Assembly: GCF_030269925.1 (NCBI RefSeq)
Contig: NC_085116.1
Span: forward strand, 11,160,001 to 11,224,000
Direction of reading: 5' to 3'
DNA length: 64,000 bases
Origin: Bombyx mori
Taxonomy: Eukaryota; Arthropoda; Insecta; Lepidoptera; Bombycidae
Position numbers and translations under genes: made by a program
The notes under the pieces: generated by a model
Told to the model about the DNA's origin: nothing
Database searches by the model: none
The model's input: only the letters and a program-made list of their open reading frames with translations
Shown: positions 46,644 through 58,314 of the stretch, one piece after another
How the letters are laid out: each line of letters starts with the position of its first letter
How positions within the stretch are numbered: position 1 is the first letter of the stretch

Positions 46644-47142
46644 GTATGTTTGCTTTGATACAATTGTTAACGTTTGCGTTAAATGTGTAGTTATGTAAAT
46701 TACATACACTGAAGGTGCGAAACTTTAAGGCGAGCGTGCTCAACGCTGCAATGCTCCAAAATTAAATACAGCTTTCAGTCATTCAAACTCGTTGTGCCAT
46801 ATACGTTTGCGAAGTCGGCGACGTTGGTTACGCGAGAGCATAGTCTGCACTCATGCTTTTAATTGTGGTATGAGAAAGTTTTAAGATTGCTTACAATACA
46901 GCGATATAAATGTTCTAGATCATAAGCTACTAAATAATAACATGTGTATAGTTATTTTAACGAAGCGTAACTTATAAATTTTGTATCAATGCAGATGACA
47001 AACGATTCACGGTCCACCGATTAATGTTTTGTCGAATACGTATTACATCGAACAGTGTGAATGCGATCACCTTCCATGAGATCGAAATTTTTGTTGTATT
47101 CCCATTTTTTAATTGCAACAATAAATAAAAAAAGCAGATGAT

Positions 47143-47352
47143 TAAACGAGTTCACGGTTCACCTGGTGTTAAGTAGTTACTAGAACCCATATACATTACA
47201 AAGTGTATGCCGCTACCTGCCTAGATAACACCGGTCTAAGCTTCAATTGTATTGTATAATGACTGGAAAAAATGGTATTATTCCATCATGGCAGGAATAT
47301 GCGGAGTGGTGCTACTTACTTGTCTGGACTCACAGTATATTCTACCAGTAAA
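47143..47352 (-). mobile_element. Ancient Bm1-like SINE remnant
   Basis: Reverse and diverged: ACGAGTTCACGGTTCACCTG, GTTAAGTAGTTACTAGAACC, CCATCATGGCAGGAATATGC, GACTCACAGTATATTCTACC. Same block order as Bm1 with many changes. Confidence 0.65.
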
Positions 47353-47604
47353 AGTTTACTGTGACCAATGGACGCTTTGAAAGCACGCTCGAATTCAGGT
47401 CCATTAATTTTGTTACACTTCCTTACATTAGTCCACTTGCTCAAAATCAAAGTTATTAATATTTGCACGATAATTCGCCATGCAAACCCGAAAAAACAAA
47501 ATAGCTGTGTAAATAAGACAATAAACATAACAACATATTATAGCTTTTACAGTTCCCGCTAAATGATTACATGTACGTTGATGAATCAGAACATAAATAT
47601 GTTG

Positions 47605-47791
47605 TAATACGTGAAGCTAAAACTTTGTATCCCTTTTTACGAAAATTGCGCGGACGGAGGAGTATGAAATTTTCCACACTTATAGAGAATATAGAGAAGA
47701 AGTGCACAATGCTAATATTTTTTAAAAATTATGCGTTATTAATACATTAAATCAATAAAAACACACATTACCGTATATTTCTCTCACACAC

Positions 47792-47877
<86 letters not shown>

Positions 47878-48096
47878 TCAATATAGTCTTTATTTATTGT
47901 CAAACTTTTGTTATTGCTTAAAGTTTGTGGTCAAATTGAGAATAGATTAAATATTGTTTGTCTTTAATAATATTTGTCAAAAGTGTAGTCTTGGCGAAAT
48001 CTGTGATAATAGTCTTTGATAATAAAACCATAATAATGTTAAAACATATAATCTTAATTAATTATAGTCGAATTTCGGCTACTGCGGGACTACTAG
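47605..48096 (+). mobile_element. Non-autonomous Helitron, family B, with CA expansion
   Basis: Body from TAATACGTGAAGCTAAAAC to GCGGGACTACTAG (CTAG 48093-48096, host T 48097). It matches 15645 and 63574. The palindrome AGTCGAATTTCGGCT at 48066-48080 forms the 3' hairpin 12 bases before CTAG. The first few 5' bases (TCTATATAT) are lost or changed. It encodes nothing. Confidence 0.82.
47785..47877. repeat. (CA)n microsatellite inside the Helitron
   Basis: About 90 bp of CA repeats with a few CG and AA interruptions. The corresponding place in the other two family copies holds only short CACACAC-like tracts, so it expanded after insertion. Confidence 0.95.
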
Positions 48097-48981
48097 TTCA
48101 TCTAAATTCAAGATGGTCTTATTTAAAAGTACCAAAATAAGGAACATTTTCAAACGATGCTACAATTATTAGACATTTAGAGAAGGAATGCTTTGTTGCA
48201 TGATAGTTAGGGGCCAGTGGTGGTCAGTCGGGCCGTCGCTGTGGCATGAACTAACCAACTCGAACTGTGCTGAAATTTATTGGTTTGCAAATAAGTTTGA
48301 TTCTATGGAGGGCCATACTCGTTTGAAAATTTGCGGTCACCTTTGAATTGTAAGCATTTAAATGTTGGACTCCAAATTTGAGGGCTTAACAATAAAACTC
48401 TTATTATTCCACCTGAACTAGAATCGGTCGGAGATGAACGAGGATTTGGGTATTCACTTAACGGGCTGCTAAACTAAATTGTTTTAATGGCGGTATTGTT
48501 TTTGAAATAGTTGAAATATTTCGCTGCGTATTCTGACCCTCGTTTACCCAAATAAAGTTTTTAAAGGCTCACCGAACCTTTACAATTGACTGATACTTAA
48601 TACAATACAATTTCAAAGGTTATTAGTTTCGAATCCAAACTAGTACAGTCCTTGAAAAGTCATTTGAGTGACGTAATAGCGATCACCTTTATGTCGAATA
48701 ACAATCAAGTCACTGTATACACAAACTGAGTGGCTTAGCAACTCTCTAGACAAGAAATAAGTTGTCAAAGTGTCGAGTTGAAGTTGCTCCGTTAACAGCG
48801 TCTCCCGTTAGGTAAATCGTCGGTTTCACAACTTAATATTGCTTCGCGTCCCTCCACCCTGAAATAATATATCGAGCAGCGATATTGAAACGGCTGAGTA
48901 CGGAATCTGAATGCAGCCTTCTGAATTTGGCCTCCCTTAGCAAAACGTAACATAAACGTCTTTTGTACTTGGATTAGTTAA
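48097..48981. other. Unique stretch, no gene seen
   Basis: Nothing recognised. Confidence 0.5.
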
Positions 48982-49306
48982 TCTATACTAATATTATAAA
49001 GCTGAAGAGTTTGTTTGTTTGAATGCGCTAATCTCAGGAAATACTGGTCCGATTTAAAAAATTCTTTCAGGGTTAAAAAAAAGGTAACCCGTTTATTGAA
49101 GAAGCCTATAGGCTATATAAAATCACGGGAAGGCCAATAGAAGTGGAGCACCAATAAATAATGTTTCAAAATAGAGGTTTAAATAGCTCCTTAACATTCT
49201 ATAATTCAAAAATATATTCACTTTCTACGTAAATGAAGTGGGGGTAAAATTTAGCCTTATGCCAAAGTAACTATTCCACGCGGACGGAGTCGCGGGAAAA
49301 AGTTAG
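48982..49306 (+). mobile_element. Non-autonomous Helitron, family C
   Basis: Starts TCTATACTAATATTATAAAG after a host A (48981) and ends GGGAAAAAGTTAG (CTAG changed to TTAG) before a T. Blocks: GCTGAAGAGTTTGTTTGTTT, CTAATCTCAGGAAATACTGG, GGCTATATAAAATCACGGG, ACGCGGACGGAGTCGCGGG (the GC-rich 3' hairpin region). No protein. Confidence 0.85.
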
Positions 49307-51601
49307 TTTATTAAATATTACTTACTGAATTATGAATTGTAAACTCAATAACTCTATTTATTACGGAATCGGAAACGGAATAATCGGAATATTACGATAC
49401 GATATAAAAAATAACTATCTTATCAATAACGATGAACAAATAATTGACACGGCCACAGGAAAGCCGAAAAGTCGTACAGCCTGTCCATTTTGTTGTAAAA
49501 AATTGGCAACGTAAACACATAAAGTTAAATAAAAGAGTAGGAAAATAAAAATATCCAGTGGTGTTTTTTCGGTTTTAAATCTTGTACGGCTGCGTTCCGC
49601 GCTGGGAAGCACGAAAGTTTTTTAGGACACCTTATCGTAATCGTAAATCAAGTGGACATTCGGCAAAGGCCGAGATGTACAGCCGGCTGGTGTTGTGGAA
49701 GTGATAACAGTTTGGAAGTTTCAACCGTAAACAACGATATTAGAAGACGGTCGCGCACCTTGTAAACTTGCTTTGATGTCGCGGAGGGTCGCAATAATTC
49801 AGGGCAACATGAAGGGATTTGCTTGAAAATGTTAATGTATTTGAACATTCATGCTAATAAAAATTTCGGGTCTGATGCTATTTATTATTTGCGTAGTGTT
49901 ATTTTTTATGTAATTACAAACGTCCCCTGGTTTTTTGTTCACTAAAATAACATACGCAATTAAAGAATTTGATATTGTGACTGGGTTCGGTAGTGATCTT
50001 TGATAGGAAGCACTTTGAATGCTAGAGCAATACATAAACTCAAACTTCCTGGGTGTGCGTTCCGAACTGTTAGCGTTTGGTACACAACAAGTTCTGCTTG
50101 ATTCTTCGGATCAAAGGCTGCTTAGTTCATCGCGGACTTGCTCAACTACAGCTCCTGCAAGCAAAGTAAATCAATATCTAAAGTCAATGAATCAAGAGTA
50201 ATATATTCGGGTACATAATAAATGTGCGCTACCTGAAGGCAATATCTGAAAAATTTGCCTGCTCGATATTGCTTACAAGGGAGTTTCCTTTCTCCCCAAA
50301 ATTTAATGCGCCGTTCGCATTTTTATCAAAAAGAAGTAGGTAAGTAAAATAATTTGCGGTTTGTGCTTTATTTCCTTTTATTTATTTTAATGGCAAGTCC
50401 CGTTCCATTGTTTTTCTTTTTCTTTAACGCTTAGGGTAATGAGGGTTTCGGCAAAAAACGTATGTTCAGCTTACCATTTGATATCGCTGTTCCTACCACG
50501 ATGTAAACCAAGCAAATTTGTGCCTATACATTCAATTTAAATAGAATTAACATATTTTCCTTACAAAGCATTTTGCAGTCATTAAATATTACGATATTCG
50601 CGGTGAATTTGCTATAATTCCCTATGTGGGTGTTAAGTGTTTAAACGCTACTCGTGGTGAATTTAACTCGTAAAAACAGAACCTTTTATCATAATTTTAT
50701 GGTTCAAGTTTCTTGAGTTAAGACGCCCATTTCGTGTTAGGGCGTCGAGCGGATGAATTACAAAATCTGCTGACTTAGCTCCTAATTTAATTATAAAGGA
50801 CGTGCGATGGTCTAATTGTTTTTTTTTTTTTTGCAAATGTACGAGCAATTTCTAGGCTTCACCGTGCTCGTGTGAATAGCAGTTTATATCATTCGCAAGC
50901 GCTTAAACCGGCTTTCGTCGGACGCGTCTCCATTCAAAATATTTTCATTCGTTTCGGTTTACACTAAAAATCTAAAATCAATAAAGGGTCATGGCACAAA
51001 TGCAAAGATTATTCTTTTCGTTCTCACATAATGAAAAATGTGCGCGCCTCTACGTGATCCGTCGGAAATAAAACCGCGAATCACTATGAGACTGTAAGTA
51101 GCACCATAAAAGCAGGATCCAGGGTTGAAATCGCTTCGGTAAACACCTACAGAAGATCGGAGCAGTGTTAAATGAGAGGGATTCCGAGTCCCCCTCGCTC
51201 CGTACCCGCGCCTTTACTTAAGACGTCGTTGCTAACATACACGCCGATCTTGAAAGGCTTTCGCATTTAAACGAATCATTAAGCAATAGTTCATAAGCAA
51301 AGAAACCCGCGTTGCTTATTTATATAAAGTTGACATTTATCGACTGTTCAATTATAAGCAAATGCTTTTTTTTTCGTTTTTTTATATAGGCAAATTTACG
51401 GTATGTAGTGTTAAATCCTTTATTATCATTATTAAATAACACGTTACCATAGGTTTTTAATATGCTCAAAACTTTATTTACTAGATTAAGTTACAAGGCA
51501 ATGCTACTTACCTATTGATTTGTATTGATATTAGACTTGGAAAGTAAAATTATTATCATTAAGAGCTAATTGAGTAGCTACTGAGGTTTATTGTTTTAGA
51601 T
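49307..51601. other. Unique stretch, no gene seen
   Basis: No repeat recognised. Short open frames at 49332-49514 and 50019-50201 have no identifiable domain. The latter is Ser- and Thr-rich near a CTGCAAG|CAAAGTAA-like donor, too weak to call an exon. Confidence 0.45.
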
Positions 51602-51970
51602 TAGTTGCTATTTGTCATGTATGGGGAGTGTTCCGAGGAGCTGTTCAATTTAATAGAAGCCGCTGATTTTCGCAACCGATCGTCTCGCCGGAACTATCAT
51701 CCGCACCATCTGGATGGTTGGCGTTCCACTACAATGCGTTTTAAAAACAGTTTTCTGGCACGCACAGTAAATCTCTGGAATTCGTTGCCATCAGCGGTCT
51801 TCCCCAACAACTGCGACATTGGGTTATTCAAGAAAAGAGCATATTCTTACCTGAACGCAACGCACTGGCGTAAACGCTGGTGACCGTGGGCGGCGGTGAA
51901 TCACTTACCATCAGGTGACCCGTCTTGCTCGTTTGCCTCTCGTTATTATAAAATAAATAAATAAATAAAT
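51602..51970 (+). mobile_element. LINE 3' fragment of a second Jockey/CR1-type family
   Basis: Encodes the end of a LINE ORF2, then CACTTACCATCAGGTGACCC, GCTCGTTTGCCT and an (ATAA)n tail (51949-51970). The tail type and divergence separate it from the 16-kb family, which ends in poly(A). Confidence 0.85.
51605..51883 (+). pseudogene. LINE ORF2 C-terminal fragment, second family
   Basis: 92 codons, open throughout, beginning VMYGECSEELFNLIEAADF. They include the tail motif FLARTVNLWNSLPSAVFPNN, the counterpart of FLPRTIRLWNELPSTVF in the 16-kb element. No catalytic motif remains. The frame ends at the family's natural stop, so this is a 5'-truncated but not badly decayed copy. Confidence 0.85.
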
Positions 51971-52194
51971 AGTATTAAATACATAGTCATTTAACTTTAG
52001 TACATGTATACCATAAGCCTTCTGATACTTGTTTGTGAAATCGTTTTTGTAAGTCTGGCACCGTTTCGATCTAAAGCTTCTGTGTATTATTCTAACCGAT
52101 TGCGCACATGTATTACTTTGATAGGATATAATCATGAAGCGCTTCCTAATATGTGTATATTTAGTAAAATGTGGACTTAGAATATTGAAGTCTT

Positions 52195-52560
52195 TGAAAT
52201 ATGTTCCTTTTTTTAATACGCTTTTATTAGCTTCAGAGGTATGTATGTATGTATGTAAACGGAATCTTTGAACATGATTTTGACCCCCTTCAAAACGCCG
52301 GATTAACTCGAAATTTGGTATACTTATTAAGAACCGATGACAATTCAATATTAGAAAAAAAAAATTGAAATTCAACTAAAAAATGAAAAATAAATAATAG
52401 ACTAACAAAACTAACAAAATACGCTTTTATAGAAGAACATCCAACTAAAAAATAGAAAATAAATTTTAATAAATTTGAATTAAAAATAGTATAAGAAAAA
52501 ACGATTTTATTGTAAAAAAGCGTGGGTTGCATGGTATAAGTAGTTATAAATATTTTATGA
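52195..52560. repeat. Dispersed repeat, copy 2 (inverse of 4592-4932)
   Basis: Contains AATACGCTTTTATTAGCTTC, a (GTAT)n run, GAATCTTTGAACATGATTTT, CGGATTAACTCGAAATTTGG and CTAACAAAATACGCTTTTAT, the reverse complement of copy 1 in matching order. Class unknown. Confidence 0.75.
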
Positions 52561-54195
52561 ACAGATATATGAGTAGAAGGGTTATTTTGATAATATTCTG
52601 AAAAACATTATTTATTTGGATATAGTTTGGTAAACTCTATTAGTTTTTAAGGCATTTAAAAGAAAACTAGCGTTTCTAAAATAAAAGTTAATATTTGTTA
52701 ATTATTTTCTGTAACTGTTTTACTAAGAATTGTAATTTGTTTTGGATGCTATGACTGGCATTGTAGAAGAATAAATTTAGGAAAATTTTATGTTCATTCC
52801 AACAAAATTAAAACTAATAGAAGTCCCAAATGGATATAAAAACGTTCGCCAAGCTACCGGCACGAGCGTAACTCCAATTACAGTCCCGTTGACAATTAAA
52901 AAACACTTGTTACTCAATTTGAAGTGCGGCAACATTCATTACTAGTTCGATAATCGGTTAGAAGTACCGCGGATGCATAATCAAGTGTTCGTGTCTGAGT
53001 CTGTAGGGGGTTAGTTGTAAAACTATTACGGCAGCGTTCTGTGGCGCACTACCTCGGCTTCATTAATCGGCTATCGTATGAAGTTATCAACTAACGTTAC
53101 GATATGACGGGGGTCGACATATCGCGCGAGTCTACGCAAGTTGTCCGGTCCACGGATTTTCAGTTTTCGGAGATCGCCCTCTACCGGCTTAATGGAATTT
53201 ATTACGGGATAGGTGGCGATTTTGTTGGAACGTTTTGACATTAAAACGCTCGAGAATAATTTAACTATCCAGTCTTTTAGTTTTCATTGTAGATGAAATT
53301 CATAAAACTGTTTTTTTATTGTTATTATCATCTATATAGGCAGATAGCGTGACGCCCAGCTCATACATACTAAGCATTTACTTAGCAGAGAGACGTAAAA
53401 ATTACAAAATATACTAATATTTCCAGAAGGGATCAATCAATACTCAATTAAAGTGAGACCCGCTGAATATTGTAGAGAGAACCTAGATCAGGTTACATTC
53501 TGTAGATGTGAGAGTAATCTTCTTGAGTGGTAAGTCGGCGAGCTAACAATTCTGTTGCTGATGCGTCACACCACTACACAGATAGAATAGATGCATGTTG
53601 AAGTGGAATTTCAAGAAAATTCAATTCGCTTTCAATATGTTGGAGTAGTTTGTATGTAATACATACATGAAAACTCGCCAGGATGTAAATATATTTAATG
53701 GGAATAAAAAAATTACTTTAATAAAGCTTATATTTTCAAAAAGGCTGAGTGATACATATCATTAGAATGATTACTTAAATCTAGTATTTAAAGTTTGTGT
53801 AAAGCTCTCAGTATGCATTATACTATCGTTTACTATCGAAGCTACTTACGGCTTACCCAAACCTAATTTGAATTTTACAGCACTTACTTTTTATTATTTA
53901 TTATTTACACAAAGATTAATTTATTTGACTGTCGGATATTTTCCGATAGCCACAATATCATAATTTTATCGCATTGCATAATGATTCGTATGCGCCTAGT
54001 TAAATGGAAGAGTAGCAAAATTCGTATAATAATTATTAGTTATTATATTAGTTGTTTACCCGGTGTCGTGAGTCCAAATAAATTCAGCCTACAATAATTA
54101 GTTCACCTCTTTGTTTTGCGGATCTATCTGCCAGTACTCTCGACGGGCTATTTTGGTTTCATCGTGACTGAACAGTGCTTAACTGAATCTACCAG
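52561..54195. other. Unique stretch with GC-richer patch
   Basis: No repeat recognised. 53000-53230 is richer in G+C (for example GGGGGTCGACATATCGCGCG) and single copy here. Confidence 0.4.
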
Positions 54196-54201
54196 TGGAC
54201 C

Positions 54202-54232
54202 ACTCATCCACCCATCTAAGCAATAAAAAAAA
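54202..54232 (+). mobile_element. Bm1 SINE 3'-terminal scrap
   Basis: Only CTCATCCACCCATCTAAGCA plus AATAAAAAAAA, the last 30 or so bases of Bm1, is recognisable. Confidence 0.65.
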
Positions 54233-55487
54233 GCTGGTTATTGGGAGTCCCAGCTCAGATATGGGAACGGTCCTCAAAGTGAGGCGGAAATTGTTCTTCG
54301 TAGAGCACAATGAATCTTTTCATGAATAGCTAGATAGATTATTTATCATCAAAGATCCTCTAGCCACGCAATAAAACATAGAGGAACCTTGTCAAACAGG
54401 GCAAGAAACCCCACGGGAGTTGTACAGCGAGATCGCAGGTTTATGGCCGCTTGGATTTTCACTTGATTGGGTCTCTAACAAGATCGGCGGAAACTGTTGC
54501 ATTTATAGCAAAATGCTTTGGGAAATAAAACTTTATAAAAATACATCTATACCCAAACATCTAAGTTTATCGTAACATCATTAACATCTACCTTAACAAC
54601 TAAGTTTTAGATGTGTATAATTATGTTAATTTCAATGTAATTTTAGTAATAGCACTTTCACTCTGGTTGTTTCGCCGTACCAAGACTATTTAAGACTGTT
54701 TTCCTTTACCTATTCGCGTAAAATCTGGCTATTCCATAAAATAAAACTCTGGCTTTTTCAAATAATCAACTAAAATAGATAACTTATAATATATATATTA
54801 AATATTTGTCAAAGGCTGTAACACAATATTTTATAGTACATTCTCCTTAATCCTATAAGAATGCGACACATATCATCCACCAATCTTTCGTCCAAATATC
54901 CATTAACGATTCGCAATATGACATTGTCATCAACCTAATTAGCAGATGCCATTTTCTCTTTGAGATTTACACGAAATACGTCTTTTTGTAATTGTCTTAC
55001 TGGCTATATTGGCATGGAGTTTTGCTTGAAGAATACCTAACTCCTATTGATATTTTTATGCGGACATGCTGTTAGCGATGTGCCAAGGATTAAGCATTTG
55101 CAATAGACGTGAACAAATAGGCTCTATTACATATTAGTACAAATTTATATTTACGTCAACATGACACTGCGTTTCTTGACTAGTGTATTGTTAGTACATA
55201 TTTTGAGATACAATATGAAATAGTATTTACCTATGATGTGGCCGTTGTACAATACTGGCCATTTGAAACGCAATTTATATATGACTGGTAATAAATTCTA
55301 AATTCAAATTATTTTTATAAAAAAATACGGAAATTTGTTTTAAAATTTCAAATTTACTCATTTAGAGTTTTGTTTTCACCACCTTTGTTATATTTTTTAT
55401 CAATATTAACACCATAAAAATACGTGTAATTATTGATTACGAGTTCCGTTATACAACAATAATTACGTATATATGACTATGACTTTT
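54233..55487. other. Unique AT-rich stretch, no gene seen
   Basis: Nothing recognised with confidence. Confidence 0.5.
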
Positions 55488-55690
55488 ATTGGTGGTAGGA
55501 CCTTTTGTGAGTCCGCACGGGTAGGTACCACCCTGCCTATTTCTGCCGTGAAGCAGTAATGCATTTCGGTTTGAAGGGTGGGCAGCCGTTGTAACTATAC
55601 TTGAGACCTTAGCACTTATATCTCAAGGTGGGCGGCGCATTTACATTGTAGATGTCTACGGGCTCCACAGTAACCACTTAAGCAATAAAG
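55488..55690 (+). mobile_element. Bm1 SINE, truncated, internal deletion
   Basis: From ATTGGTGGTAGGACCTTTTG through GCAGTAATGCATTTCGG and GTAGATGTCTACGGGCTCC to AACCACTTAAGCAATAAAG. The CCAGGTGGGCTGTGAGCTCG segment near the end is deleted. Confidence 0.9.
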
Positions 55691-55706
55691 TATAATTATA
55701 TATATA

Positions 55707-56255
55707 CTAGTAGACCCGGCCACACGTTGCTGTGGCTAAGGTTTTTGTTTCTAAATAACACGCGGCCGGCTATACTAATACCAAAAATTGACAAAGTAAG
55801 AACAGTTCTTACTTTGTCAATTTTTGGTTTGGATTTTTGGTTTGGATTTTACTGTATTGCGTTTACTACGAAATAAATTTATCTTATACTTTAGCCTCAG
55901 CAACACGCGGTGTTTATGCCATTAAATTGTAGCGTATGTGAAACGTTGGTATTTTTAACACAGCGCCATCTATGATATATTAATGTCAGACAGTATTACA
56001 ATTGTCTGTAAAAACTGATTTAAGGCGCCATCTGTTTTAGACTTATGAAACTTACGATTAATAACAAAAATCAACATAAGAAATCATTTTATTGCTAACT
56101 AATAAATATTGTGACCATTAATCGAAATAAAAACCATCATATCTTTCAAGTTGGATCAAACTGCACACGGTGTGCAAATTTAATTTAAAATCGGTTAAGT
56201 AGTTCAGGAGTCCATCGCGGACAAACCACGTGACACGTGATTTATATATATTAAA
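55707..56255 (-). mobile_element. Helitron-like element, family D, with large palindrome
   Basis: CTAGTAGACCCGGCCACACG at the left edge and GTGACACGTGATTTATATAT at the right edge give, on the minus strand, the ATATAAATCACGTG start and CGGGTCTACTAG end of a Helitron-like element. The minus-strand 5' TC is degraded. A perfect 24-bp inverted repeat sits inside (55780-55828). No protein. Confidence 0.6.
55780..55828. repeat. Perfect 24-bp inverted repeat with 1-base spacer
   Basis: Left arm 55780-55803 (CCAAAAATTGACAAAGTAAG core) and right arm 55805-55828 are exact reverse complements around a single A. A short tandem (ATTTTTGGTTTGG twice) follows directly. Confidence 0.95.
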
Positions 56256-56535
56256 ATATATACGTTACAAAATCACAATAATAGTGACAACTATAAACGA
56301 ATGGCCAACTTGTTATGTGAATGGTTTGAAGGCTTCTGACATGGTTACTTTTTTTATGGAAAATTTCCTTTGCCTAAAAAAGCTAATCCCGTGGCCCACC
56401 CGAAAACTAAAGTCAACAACGATAATTTAAAAGTGATAGAGGAGATTAACGATTCTCAAGCGACAGATTTCAATGTTAGCATCAAAACAGTATTGATTTA
56501 TTTTTGTCATTTGATTGGCAAGGTAATTAAATACC

Positions 56536-56862
56536 GGCATCTCGTTTTTACCATCGCACCGCCCGCCACCGGAGTAGAGTTCATCCGTACTACCTGGAGC
56601 CACTGCGGTCATCCACAGTGCGTTTCCAGAGATCTTTTTTGCCACGTACCATCCGGCTATGGAATGAGCTCCCCTCCACGGTGTTTCCCGAGCGCTATGA
56701 CATGTCCTTCTTCAAAGGAGGCTTGTGGAGAGTATTAAGCGGTAGGCAGCGGCTTGGCTCTGCCCCTGGCATTGCTGAAGTCCATGGGCAACGGTAACCA
56801 CTCACCATCAGGTGGGCCGTATGCTCGTCTGCCTACAAGGGCAATAAAAAAAAAAAAAAAAA
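56536..56862 (+). mobile_element. CR1/Jockey-type LINE 3' fragment, copy 3 (inside mariner)
   Basis: Begins GGCATCTCGTTTTTACCATC and ends CTGCCTACAAGGGCAATAA plus an 18-base A tail. It has the ATGTCCTTCTTCAAAGGAGG segment missing in the 40-kb copy. The ORF2 tail frame is altered but recognisable. It was inserted into the mariner transposase between the LIGKV and LNRIV segments. Confidence 0.92.
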
Positions 56863-57160
56863 CTGCACAAGTAGCGAATTGAATAATAGCCATCGGATGT
56901 TGAACCGCATTGTCACTCGCGACCAAAAATGGTTTCTTTTTGATGCTGTAAGCGGCCATCATATTGGTTAAGGCCTGGCTCAGCACCTAGGCAATTTCTT
57001 AAGCGAAAACTTACCCTAAAAACGTTATGGTCACTGTTTGGTGTTCTAGTGCCGGTATAATTCATCACAGCTTCTTACCAAATGGCTTCAACATTACTAC
57101 GTGTAGGATGAGGAACTGACCACAATGATGGAGAAGCTTGCGAATCTTCGGCCAAGCTTA

Positions 57161-57366
57161 GTTTTATTTTTATTTTATATTGCTTAGATGAGTGGACGAG
57201 CTCACAGCCCACCTGGTGTTAAGTGGTTACTGGGGCCCATAGATATCTACAACGTAAATGCGCCACCCATCTTGAGATATAAGTTCTAAGATCTCAGTAT
57301 AGTTACAAGGGCTGCCCTATCCTTCAAGCCGAAACGCATTACTGCTTCCTACCACCTACCACCAGT
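57161..57366 (-). mobile_element. Bm1 SINE, truncated (inside mariner)
   Basis: Reverse body from TTATATTGCTTAGATGAGTG to GCATTACTGCTTCCTACCAC. The GGCAGAAATAGGCAGGGCGG...GAGGT part is deleted so that CTTC joins CTACCACC. It lies between mariner segments. Confidence 0.9.
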
Positions 57367-57520
57367 TTCTTAATTGCACGTCCCCGCAGTTCCTACACGA
57401 CAACGTTCAATCTCATACAGCACAACAGACGGCTTCTAAGCTACAAGAAATAACATTTAAAGTTCATACCATACCATACCATACTCACCAGACTACGCTG
57501 ACAGCTTTTCTAAAGTTTAT

Positions 57521-58314
57521 TTTTTTCAGATAGGGGATCGAAACATTGCCACGACGCTGACAGAAACGTATCGATACAATAGGCACCAAAAATATATGTA
57601 TATATGTTATTAGAATCATCTTTGATAAAATAGTTTTGAACTTACGAAGATCAAAACGAACGTTATTACATTCCCTTATCACGATCATTACGTATGTATT
57701 AAAAGGAGCTTAATAATACACATCTTCTTTAAAGAAATCAACATCAAGAACATAAAATTCAGATTTTAATCTAAATTCTTATTATAAATTATTTCAGTCA
57801 ATAAATAATTCAATGAAGAAATTCAATCCGCGTAAAGAATTCCAATAATATTATTTAATTTCTAAACTTCGCACAAGATGAGATCTCTTATACTTTCCAA
57901 GTTATGTTTTATTTATATCGATAGATAGCAATATGTAACTAAATTCGATGTCTAGACACTGTGAATGAGTTGAATTAAAATCTAATATTTACAGCGCATA
58001 GAGAAATAAGTAATGAACCTAATATTGTATCATATAAATAATTCAGTAATAATAATTACACACTTTATTATGGTAAGATAAAAGCTGTGCTATGCGAGTA
58101 GAGTTAATGAATCTTGATTTTTATTGAGAATGACACATAACACACACATTGCTTCGAAGACAAATATGAAATTGAAACTTCAAATTGTTTGTTTACATAC
58201 GAATTTATATTTTTATTAGGAAATTTATATCTGAAACCACTAAGCATTAACAAATGTATATGTCATGATCATAATATAATTTATAATCACGAGAGATCAT
58301 TACTTTATCGATAA
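57521..58314. other. Unique AT-rich stretch, no gene seen
   Basis: Nothing recognised. Confidence 0.5.

Larger units (their letters stand above)
56270..57520 (+). pseudogene. Mariner-type transposase, decayed and twice interrupted
   Basis: Three pieces in order on the + strand. 56270-56535 keeps the N-terminal DNA-binding region: KVNNDNLKVIEEINDSQATD and FNVSIKTVLIYF..LIGKV. 56863-57160 keeps LNRIVTRDQKWFLFDA, the first catalytic-Asp segment, with stops and shifts. 57367-57520 keeps LHDNVQSHTAQQTASKLQE, the second Asp in the HDN motif, and a SPDYADS-like third region. A LINE 3' fragment (56536-56862) and a Bm1 (57161-57366) break it. The intact protein would cut and paste the element at TA sites; this one is dead. 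Terminal inverted repeats were not found. Confidence 0.82.

Noticed and set aside
50019..50201. Possible Ser/Thr-rich exon
   Set aside because: Flanking splice sites are weak and the peptide resembles nothing in Musashi proteins.
50440..50465. Downstream Musashi RNP1 exon candidate at GGGTTTCGGC
   Set aside because: Next codons do not encode GFGFVTF and no acceptor precedes it.
54400..54440. Possible RT motif near CCCCACGGGAGTTG
   Set aside because: Only a few residues resemble the context of RT motif A at 32.9 kb; no motif A follows.
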